From Candidatus Equicola faecalis (lineage in GTDB: Bacteria; Bacteroidota; Bacteroidia; Bacteroidales; Bacteroidaceae): DNA of 51,125 bases. The notes under the pieces are model-generated. The model was not told the DNA's origin. It saw nothing but the letters and a program-made list of their open reading frames with translations, and did no database searches. The translations under genes and the position numbers were made by a program. Positions 44,535-51,125 of this stretch are shown here, in pieces; position 1 is the first letter of the stretch, and the number at the start of each line of letters is the position of its first letter. The stretch covers positions 1-51,125 of the forward strand of contig JAGHTU010000053.1 of assembly GCA_018065185.1 (NCBI GenBank). Direction: 5' to 3'.

Positions 44535-45706
44535 GGCGTGTGCTTGGTTGGCTGTAGTAGGAAGCGATGGATGAAGTCGCTTACTATTCCATATTGTGAT
44601 TCGTGCAACTGGCAATGCATATGTCCTCCTACGATGCTGAGACCTATGCGGTCGCCGATGCCGAAAAACTGCCACACCTTGCTTGCAGCTTCAACACTCT
44701 GTCGTGCCGATTCGTCAGCAAGCCATTTATACTCTGGGTTTCCCAACACCAATAATGCACGCGGACAGACCATAGCACAGAGCTCGTGATGGTCGTATGG
44801 TAGTTGATAGACGCTGTCGCCATGGAAATGTTCACGTAGCGACTCCTTGAACCAATGATAATCGGTATGGTCCAGATCCTCCACACCCTCTATCGTGTGC
44901 GATACTCTCCATGCTGCCGCACCGCCACCACCCGGCTCTTGAGCAATGGTCAGGGCTACACGCTCATCAAAGGCACCACAGAAAAGTGCCATCTTACCTG
45001 CATAGGAACATCCGGTGACGCCGATACGCCGTGTGTCTATCTTCGTGCGTTCTTCGCCCAACTGTTGCAGTCCGTCGATGAGACGGCTGAATCCCCATGC
45101 CCATTCGCTGTATGCTCCATTGTCAATAAGGTCAGGATATAGATGAACGAAAGGATATGTGGTGCGGTCTTTGTTACCACGGAACTGTGAATAGCCATTC
45201 ACCTGATTTTCATGATATGTCATCATTGCCAGTGGCATGTCTTTCAGCATGGGGTAGGGCAGGGAAATATGACTCGTTCCGATGAGTAGCGAGTATGGTG
45301 CTTTGCCTGTCTTGGGATAAGTGATGACGGAGGAAAGAGTGATGGTCTTCTCTCCAACTGTGATATCCACTATCAGCGTGTCGCCGTTCATACGGGCTTT
45401 CACCTGTTCTTTCTTGACGGCAGGTTTCTCACCTATTTCGTAGTGTTGTATTTCGCTTGCTATCTCGGCACGTCGTTTGCGCCATTGCGAGAACTTCTTT
45501 ACCTTCCCTTTACCGTCCGACCATGCCAGAGGCTCTGGCAATTCCTTTATCGTTGGCAGTTTGTCATACTCGGGAAATGACTTTAGATTATACTTTGCTC
45601 CTGTATTCTCTTCGTCATAAACGAGCGGAATGTTTTTTTGAGCTTTTACTGATACCCCTGCAAAAAATATCATTATTGCAGAGAGAATGATTGTTCTTGT
45701 TTTCAT
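44531..45706 (-). CDS. Secreted CE15-type glucuronoyl esterase
   Basis: 391 residues from ATG 45706, giving the signal peptide MKTRTIILSAIMIFFAGVSVKA. The nucleophile elbow GCSYAGKM fits the CE15 motif (GCSxxGK), a Glu lies in AQEPGGGGAAAWR, and the base His lies in VGGHMHCQ. CE15 esterases cut the ester between lignin alcohols and glucuronic acid on xylan. The start lies 4 bp after the stop of the RelA-like gene, so it may share its transcript. Bacterial members vary in substrate, so a related sugar ester is possible. Confidence 0.83.
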   Translation of the reverse strand: MKTRTIILSAIMIFFAGVSVKAQKNIPLVYDEENTGAKYNLKSFPEYDKLPTIKELPEPLAWSDGKGKVKKFSQWRKRRAEIASEIQHYEIGEKPAVKKEQVKARMNGDTLIVDITVGEKTITLSSVITYPKTGKAPYSLLIGTSHISLPYPMLKDMPLAMMTYHENQVNGYSQFRGNKDRTTYPFVHLYPDLIDNGAYSEWAWGFSRLIDGLQQLGEERTKIDTRRIGVTGCSYAGKMALFCGAFDERVALTIAQEPGGGGAAAWRVSHTIEGVEDLDHTDYHWFKESLREHFHGDSVYQLPYDHHELCAMVCPRALLVLGNPEYKWLADESARQSVEAASKVWQFFGIGDRIGLSIVGGHMHCQLHESQYGIVSDFIHRFLLQPTKHTP

Positions 45707-45710
45707 AGTA

Positions 45711-47567
45711 TTAAATTCTTTCCACATGTTTTATCCCTTTTATGTTACGCAGTTTGCGCAGGAGTGTTTCAAGACGTGACGTGTCTTCTATCATTACCTC
45801 CAAATTGCCACGGAACAGCCCATCATCGCTGTCGATATTGATTGAGCGAAGCATCATCTTTTCTTCACCGGAGATGACGCTTGTAAGATTGTTCACTATG
45901 CCGATATCATCATTTCCTATGACACGGAGTGTGATGCAGTATTGTGATGTTCCCTTTCCGCTCCAGCGTGCGCGTAGGATGCGGTATCCGAAACGCTCTT
46001 TCATATCCTTGGCATTCGGGCAGTCCTTGCGATGAATCTTTATGCCACCAGTTGCCGTGACAAACGCAAAGATGTCATCTCCATAGATTGGTTTGCAACA
46101 TTTCGCAAGTTGGTATTCTATGCCTTTTAGGTTGCGGTCAATCACGAGTTCATCGCCCGAGGTTTGAGAGACACCACTCATATCCTTATTCAGTTGGAAT
46201 GTGGAGGCACTCGCCACCGACACTTCTTTCTTTTCAGGATTCTGCAACTCCTGATACCTCTCTATTATATCGTTGATGTCAAGTTTCTCGTCGGCGATGT
46301 CACGATAGAACATGGTTACTTCCTTATAACCGAGCTTCTTGACCAGACGCCCCATGAGTGTCTCTTCGAGTTCTATCTTACGGTTACGGAAACGTCGTGA
46401 AATAAGTTCCTTGGCGAAATCGCTCGCTTTGGATTCTAGTTCGTTAAGTGATTGGCGTATCTTTCCCCTCGCATGCGTGGTGGTAGCAATCTTGAGCCAT
46501 TCCTGTTTCGGTGTCTGCGTGTTGCTCGTAACGATTTCCACCTCATCGCCACTATGTAGTGCATAACGGATGGTTACGTTCTTGCCGTTCACGATGCCAC
46601 CCGTACAGTGGTTGCCCACATTAGAATGTATGCGAAATGCAAAGTCGAGAAGCGTACTGCCAGTAGGGAACTTCAGCAGGTCGCCTTTCGGAGTAAATAC
46701 ATATACGTTGTTGTCGTTTGCAGAGTTGCCTTTCAGCCCTTTATAACTCCAGTGCGAGGCAATACCATTTTCTGCCACATCGTCCATACGCTCTGTACGT
46801 ATCTGCACCTCCACCCAGCGTTCATCCGGCCCGAGCACCGTGATGTGCAGACTCTCATAACCATTGCTTTTCGGCACGCTCAGCCAGTCGCGGAGGCGTT
46901 TTGTATTTGGTGTGTACATATCCGTAACGATGGAATAGGCTTGCCAGCACATCATCTTTTCCTTTTCCAATGGAGCATCGATGATAATACGGATAGCAAA
47001 GAGGTCATATATACCATCAACACCCACTTTCTGCTTCTTCATCTTTTGCCAGATGGAGTGGATGCTTTTCGTACGAGCCTTGATGTGGAAGCGGAGACCT
47101 GCCTCCATCAGCGCTTTTTCTATTGGCTGAACAAACTTCTGTATGTAGGCATCGCGACTGGTCTTTGTCTCATGCAGTTTGTCCTTTATATGATAGTATG
47201 CATCATGTTCAAGATATTTCAGGGAATAGTCTTCCAGCTCGCGCTTGAGGTTGTAGAGTCCCAACTGGTGAACGAGTGGGGCATAGAGATAAGCTGCCTC
47301 GCGTGCTGCATCCTTGTTCTCACTCTCGCGCAACTGCTTCAGCACACCGACGGCTTTCACGATGACGGTCTTTATGTCTCCAGCGTAAGTAAACAATAGA
47401 TTACGGTAGTTATCGCTGTCTGTTGCAGGGCTTTTCTGGTAGAGTTCTTCTATTTGTCGAAGTCCATTGGATATTGTTGTCTTGTCATCCTCGCTCACTT
47501 CAACAAGGTATGGCATAGCCAACGCTATTAGTTCCTCAAGTTGTTGCTGTTCTATTTCTTCCGTCAT
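45711..47567 (-). CDS. relA: RelA/SpoT-family (p)ppGpp synthetase with degenerate hydrolase domain
   Basis: 618 residues from the ATG at 47567 (MTEEIEQQQ). The synthetase domain is intact (RTKSIHSIWQKMKKQ, IYDLFAIRIII, NGYESLHITVLGP, VEVQIRTERMDDVAENG), followed by TGS (YVFTPKGDLLKFPTGSTLLD), a helical region and an ACT domain. The N-terminal HD hydrolase domain is shortened and shows no His-Asp metal motif, so the protein should make but not break (p)ppGpp. Bacteroidetes usually have a second, bifunctional Rel elsewhere. A start at 47642 would add 25 residues of poor quality. Confidence 0.87.
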   Translation of the reverse strand: MTEEIEQQQLEELIALAMPYLVEVSEDDKTTISNGLRQIEELYQKSPATDSDNYRNLLFTYAGDIKTVIVKAVGVLKQLRESENKDAAREAAYLYAPLVHQLGLYNLKRELEDYSLKYLEHDAYYHIKDKLHETKTSRDAYIQKFVQPIEKALMEAGLRFHIKARTKSIHSIWQKMKKQKVGVDGIYDLFAIRIIIDAPLEKEKMMCWQAYSIVTDMYTPNTKRLRDWLSVPKSNGYESLHITVLGPDERWVEVQIRTERMDDVAENGIASHWSYKGLKGNSANDNNVYVFTPKGDLLKFPTGSTLLDFAFRIHSNVGNHCTGGIVNGKNVTIRYALHSGDEVEIVTSNTQTPKQEWLKIATTTHARGKIRQSLNELESKASDFAKELISRRFRNRKIELEETLMGRLVKKLGYKEVTMFYRDIADEKLDINDIIERYQELQNPEKKEVSVASASTFQLNKDMSGVSQTSGDELVIDRNLKGIEYQLAKCCKPIYGDDIFAFVTATGGIKIHRKDCPNAKDMKERFGYRILRARWSGKGTSQYCITLRVIGNDDIGIVNNLTSVISGEEKMMLRSINIDSDDGLFRGNLEVMIEDTSRLETLLRKLRNIKGIKHVERI

Positions 47568-47675
47568 GTACTCATAAATATTAAAAGAGAGCCTTGGAGT
47601 TAAGCGGAGGTAAAAAAAGCTCGATAACCCGCCCAATGGCATCCTCTCTTAACTCTTTTGGCTCAAACGATTCGA

Positions 47676-49169
47676 TTATTTTGTCTGATGTTCGTGGCGA
47701 AGCAAGTCGTTAACGGTCTTCACAGGGTTGAAAGTGATGAGTGGCACTTCCACAAAGATCGTATTCCAATCACTCATAGCACCATTCCACAGCCCCGGCA
47801 ATTCCAGCGCACGCAGTTCCTTACCATTCTTGCTCTTTGATGAGATAAACCCTGTTGTCGCATCTACGAAATCAGGCAGATGGAACGCGTGACCCTTGTA
47901 GTCCTTTATAGCGCAGACGAGGTCAACAGGATTAAAATGTGTACCCCCATTGAACATCCGCATATATTCCTCATTACTCTTATCTATCTGACTGCTTTCC
48001 AGTATTTGTAGCGACACCGTACCGTCGTTATTATAGGTCAAGAAAGGACCGCCACCAGGCTCGCCAATATTTTTCACCATTCCGCACACGCGCATCGGGC
48101 GGTTGAGTTTCTTCTTTAGATAGTCGGCATCTACGACTTGTCCATCTGCTGGACGCAGACAAAGTTGATTCTCTACGAAATCGGCAATCTCCTTCAGCCC
48201 CTCAGCGTCCACACCTCTATCAAGGGTTTCAAGATACTGAAAAGCCTGACGTTGTAGCGTCACGAGCATTCCTGCCAAGAGTTGTTTATATTCCACCGTT
48301 GCATCTTTTAGACGGTCAGGCACGACGTTGTCGATATTCTTGATGAAGACGATGTCGGCATCTATGTCGTTGAGGTTTTCGATGAGAGCCCCATGTCCAC
48401 CTGGGCGGAATACGAGACTTCCGTCATCATCTCGGAACAACTCGTTGTCTATCGTGACAGCCACCGTATCGGTGCTAGGCTTCTGCACGGAGAAAGAGAT
48501 GTTGTATTTCACGCCAAACCGTTGAGTAAAGAATTTTACTTTCTCTGCCACCTTCGCCTTGAACAGGTCGAGGTGCTCGGCACTTACGGTAAAGTGTATA
48601 TTCACCTCGCCACCGCTCTGTGCATATAGCGCACCTTCCACGAGGTGTTCCTCCATCGGGGTGCGTGCGCCATCCTCGTAGGAATGGAACAGGAGCATTC
48701 CTTTTGGCAACTTTCCGTAGTTCAGTCCATCAGCATTAAGCATTGTGGCATCCACCTTTTTGCAGTCGCCTGCCTTTATGAGGGCATCCACGTCAACTCT
48801 CTCGTTCAGACTGTCGAAGAAAGCAAACTCTCGGATATTCTCGAAGAATGTCTTTTCAAAGTCTGTCTGTGGCTTTTGGTAAGGTGCATCAAGAAAAGCA
48901 AACATATTTTTGAACATACGTGATGCCGCACCAGAAGCTGGTACGAATTTTACTATCTTCCGTCCGCTGGCCTTGTACAGATCCCAAGCCTTAGAGAATG
49001 TTTGTTTCTCATCTTCTGTAGGTGCTAGAATACCGCCATTCTCTATACTTGCTGCTGCCTGTAGCCTAAGGAATGGAAAACCTTTTCGGAAACTCTCTAT
49101 CTGTGCTTCTATCTGCGCTTCGCTGATACCCCTTTGAGCCAACTGCGCCTTGTCTTTATCGTTCATCAT
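47676..49169 (-). CDS. DUF4301 family protein
   Basis: 497 residues, soluble, without signal peptide. It matches the DUF4301 family, found almost only in Bacteroidetes. A P-loop-like or phosphate-binding stretch (VKFVPASGAASRMFKNMF, about residues 75-92) and SLVFRPGGHGALIENL are the most conserved-looking segments and resemble sugar-nucleotidyltransferase-type loops, which is only a suggestion. No function is known. It has its own promoter. Confidence 0.82.
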   Translation of the reverse strand: MMNDKDKAQLAQRGISEAQIEAQIESFRKGFPFLRLQAAASIENGGILAPTEDEKQTFSKAWDLYKASGRKIVKFVPASGAASRMFKNMFAFLDAPYQKPQTDFEKTFFENIREFAFFDSLNERVDVDALIKAGDCKKVDATMLNADGLNYGKLPKGMLLFHSYEDGARTPMEEHLVEGALYAQSGGEVNIHFTVSAEHLDLFKAKVAEKVKFFTQRFGVKYNISFSVQKPSTDTVAVTIDNELFRDDDGSLVFRPGGHGALIENLNDIDADIVFIKNIDNVVPDRLKDATVEYKQLLAGMLVTLQRQAFQYLETLDRGVDAEGLKEIADFVENQLCLRPADGQVVDADYLKKKLNRPMRVCGMVKNIGEPGGGPFLTYNNDGTVSLQILESSQIDKSNEEYMRMFNGGTHFNPVDLVCAIKDYKGHAFHLPDFVDATTGFISSKSKNGKELRALELPGLWNGAMSDWNTIFVEVPLITFNPVKTVNDLLRHEHQTK

Positions 49170-49191
49170 CGTGGGTTAGATTTATTTCTTG

Positions 49192-49199
49192 CAAATATA
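49192..49199 (-). promoter_or_regulatory. -7 element for the DUF4301 gene
   Basis: TATATTTG on the minus strand, 22 bp before the ATG. TTTG copies upstream are at 13 and 24 bp, not the usual 19-20, so the -33 box is unsure. Confidence 0.5.
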
Positions 49200-49276
49200 G
49201 TACAACTAACGACAAACCGAATGCAAAAAAGATTTTTTTTAATTTTTTCTATGGTGCGATGGGAGCCTACACCGCT

Positions 49277-50203
49277 TTACCCTTTCTTACCTTTATTTAT
49301 AATGTATATGCCGAGTGCAGCGAGTGTGCCTGCGATGATGTATTTCCAATAGAATCTTTCACCGAGGCAAAGGCATGAGGTGACGGCACCCACCACAGGA
49401 ACCAACGAGTTATATATCGCCACCTTGCCCACAGGATTGCAACTCAGGAGTTTGTTGTGCAAGCCGAAACCAACGGTGGAGATGGCAATAAGCAACAGCA
49501 GACAGATGATACCACGGATGGTGATGCTCGGCAGATAGCCACCAGCGAGTAACCCCGGCACTATCACTAATGCCCCACCAATGGCAAGGGAGTAGCCCGT
49601 ACCCACGAATACGTCGATGCGCCTGCTGAGTCCTCTCGTCATCAGCGATGCCGTAGCACCGCATAAGGCATTGAGTATAATAAAACCATCTCCAAGCAAG
49701 CTAAACTCCCCACTTTCCTTTCCTCCAAGATTCAAGGCAAGTATGCCTGCAAAACCGAGAATACATCCCATTATCTTCCGTATGGTCATATTGTCGCTCT
49801 TGAAAAAGATGCAGGCAAGGATGACAATGGAGAATACACTCAACGAATTGAGAATGGCTGAGCGCGCCCCTTCGGCATGCGACAGACCGATATAGAAGAA
49901 CATATAGTGCAACGAGGTGTTGAAGAGAGAAAACACAAGGATATACCACCAATCATGCTTGCTTCTTACCGCAAACGGGCGATGCGCCTGCCGTGCCATC
50001 AAAAGGATTATCATCCCAGAAATGCAAAACCGTATGCCGGCAAACAGCATCTTACTTCCAGTCATCTCCTGCGTTATCCGAAACTCCTCAAAGCCCAGTT
50101 TGATGAGAGGATAAGCCCATCCCCATGCCACGGCTGCTGTGAGGGCAAAGAGTGACACCCATACAGGGCGCGTAAAAATGTACGTGTTTTCCTTTTTCGT
50201 CAT
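49277..50203 (-). CDS. EamA/DMT-family transporter
   Basis: 308 residues with about ten hydrophobic segments in two repeated halves, the EamA (drug/metabolite transporter) layout. AVAWGWAYPLIKLGFE in the first helix and GYSLAIGGALVIVPGLL in the second half are typical. It would export or import a small metabolite across the inner membrane; the substrate cannot be told. A Lys-rich end (INKGKKG) faces the cytoplasm. The small membrane protein gene lies 53 bp upstream in the same direction. Confidence 0.88.
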   Translation of the reverse strand: MTKKENTYIFTRPVWVSLFALTAAVAWGWAYPLIKLGFEEFRITQEMTGSKMLFAGIRFCISGMIILLMARQAHRPFAVRSKHDWWYILVFSLFNTSLHYMFFYIGLSHAEGARSAILNSLSVFSIVILACIFFKSDNMTIRKIMGCILGFAGILALNLGGKESGEFSLLGDGFIILNALCGATASLMTRGLSRRIDVFVGTGYSLAIGGALVIVPGLLAGGYLPSITIRGIICLLLLIAISTVGFGLHNKLLSCNPVGKVAIYNSLVPVVGAVTSCLCLGERFYWKYIIAGTLAALGIYIINKGKKG

Positions 50204-50256
50204 TTCATTATTGTTATGCGAAAGTGGTATTAAGTCTTGATATCTGCTTTTATTAA

Positions 50257-50538
50257 TTATCTGCGTTTTCGCTTGAAGAATTTTCGTGAATGTCTCAAGG
50301 TACTTTCACGCTTGTAGATAATGCACCATAAAAATAAACCAATAAATCCAAACAAAATGACGCCTGTAATGTCAACAACAACATCCCAAAAATACGGTAG
50401 CGGTGGAAATAAATCGTTTAATCTAAAATAAAGAGAATACAAATACATAACTGCAAAAGTAATAAAAAACCTAATGTCTCGCAAATTACGTTTCTGTTTC
50501 TTGTTTGTTTTTGACCCTCTTGCAGTAGTAGGTCTCAT
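50257..50538 (-). CDS. Small two-helix membrane protein starting MRPTTAR
   Basis: 93 residues: a basic N-terminus (MRPTTARGSKTNKKQKRNL), a first hydrophobic segment (about residues 25-40), a second (about 50-70) and a very basic tail. I do not recognise the family. The start codon and the first seven codons lie in the conserved 3' end of dispersed element copy B, and the same MRPxTAR start follows copy A. The element therefore either carries the start region of a gene family or has supplied a start to this gene. Confidence 0.65.
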   Translation of the reverse strand: MRPTTARGSKTNKKQKRNLRDIRFFITFAVMYLYSLYFRLNDLFPPLPYFWDVVVDITGVILFGFIGLFLWCIIYKRESTLRHSRKFFKRKRR

Positions 50539-51015
50539 AGAGGAAAAAGTGAGTGAAACAATATAAACCGTTACAGTTGTGACAATGTGACAGTTGATTT
50601 TTTGACTATGGTACTTTTTCTCGTATTCTTATATCTTACTAATATATAGATAATTATATATAAAAAATAAGTAAAAATGAAGAAAAAAGGTATCTTAAAT
50701 TTTAATTGTCACACTGTCACTTGTAACGCTTAGTTAATAAACTTATTCATCTAAAAAGCATATTTACAATGAAATACGATATTTCAAAGCCACTTGCCCC
50801 TAAGACAAAAACGCTCAAGAATGGACAAAACACATGATTTTTTTCTTCTATAAGGCATCAAAATATAGGCAAAACCTCTCGTTTGGGTGCTTTTCCTTAT
50901 TGCTTCAGCACAAAAGCGTAAATTTTGATTTTTGCATTAAGGCTGTCATTTTTGTCATTTATGAGGGCAACCTTGCATTTCTGCGCACCTTACCCAAGAA
51001 AATGGGGGCAACAAA
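50518..51015 (-). repeat. Dispersed structured element, copy B
   Basis: Inverted partner of 16051-16543. In the orientation of the element, the left arm (50705-50729) carries TGTCAC-type words in the complementary sense (GTGACAGTGTGACA) and the right arm (50568-50595) reads CTGTCACATTGTCACAACTG, so the arms are near-perfect complements. Copy A has TTCC/GGAA words at the same places. The flanking blocks, the AT-rich middle and the end in MRPxTAR are shared. A small hairpin at the outer end (CCCA/TGGG) is also kept. Confidence 0.75.
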
Positions 51016-51060
51016 TGATAATTGACAAATGATAATTGATAATTGACAATTAATAATTGA
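51016..51060. repeat. AT-rich TGATAATTGACAAT-type tandem repeat
   Basis: TGATAATTGACAAATGATAA and related units follow copy B. The same repeat lies at 14302-14354. The remaining bases to 51125 hold no gene; they contain GCGGAGAC and TTAGCGGAG words (minus strand) like the repeats at 15675-15715. Confidence 0.75.
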
Positions 51061-51125
51061 CCCATCCCTACCACCTCCGCTAACCATCGCGTCAGTCTCC
51101 GCAAACGCTCTCAACAACTTCCACT

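Noticed and set aside
44535..44675. N-terminal extension of the inositol monophosphatase gene
   Set aside because: The added 47 residues are low-quality sequence overlapping the CE15 gene; the ATG at 44534 gives the family's usual start and an ATGA overlap.

Overview
The window reads as chromosome of a Bacteroidales bacterium, most like Prevotella/Prevotellaceae. Direct support: many genes are preceded by the Bacteroidetes-type promoter (TTTG, 19-20 bp, TAnnTTTG) rather than a sigma70 promoter. The gene families also fit: a BtuB/BtuG-type cobalamin uptake locus, the carboxyspermidine polyamine route, a long PPi-dependent phosphofructokinase, a DUF4301 protein, and secreted pectin/xylan enzymes (GH28, CE15, a parallel beta-helix protein). 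I assign no species.

Layout. 1-4.6 kb (minus): cobalamin uptake operon btuB-btuG-btuF behind a cobalamin riboswitch; a ~200 bp palindromic element is fused to the 3' end of btuF. 4.6-5.45 kb: gene-free, with a nested inverted repeat and a degenerate array of 22-bp units. 5.46-15.6 kb: housekeeping and secreted genes (small helical protein + GH25 lysozyme, esterase, YhcC-type radical SAM, lytic transglycosylase-like protein, recR, rlmD, tRNA-Ser(UGA), djlA-like, beta-helix protein, lysA). 15.6-19.3 kb: accessory segment. It holds short repeats, an orphan promoter with operator-like repeats, a ~490 bp dispersed element (copy A), a strongly foldable ~300-nt RNA leader, then an EcoRI-type adenine methyltransferase and a DUF262-HNH nuclease. 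19.3-25.6 kb (minus): pfp - amidase/golvesin-domain protein - ygiQ. 25.9-31.7 kb (minus): polyamine operon (arginine decarboxylase-like, SpeE, agmatinase, carboxyspermidine dehydrogenase, carboxyspermidine decarboxylase). 31.7-38.9 kb: gene-free repeat region, then a type III restriction-modification operon in the order res-mod-fic. 38.9-43.1 kb: SDR oxidoreductase, GH28, groES-groEL. 43.1-50.5 kb (minus): UDG-superfamily protein, CE15 esterase - inositol monophosphatase, RelA-like synthetase, DUF4301, EamA transporter, small membrane protein. 50.5-51.1 kb: copy B of the dispersed element, inverted relative to copy A.

The two strongest candidates for something undescribed lie in or match the accessory segment. 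(1) At 16784-17087 lies a multi-helix RNA-like structure, with G-U pairs and mutually exclusive pairings, directly upstream of a methyltransferase/DUF262-HNH pair; its last hairpin ends 3 nt before the methyltransferase ATG. (2) The element at 16051-16543 recurs inverted at 50518-51015. Both copies keep the same architecture and end in the first codons (MRPxTAR) of otherwise unrelated small ORFs, but the repeated words in their two facing arms have changed together (TTCC/GGAA in A, TGTCAC/GTGACA in B), as expected if arm pairing is selected. All structure and homology statements here are by eye; no folding or database search was run.
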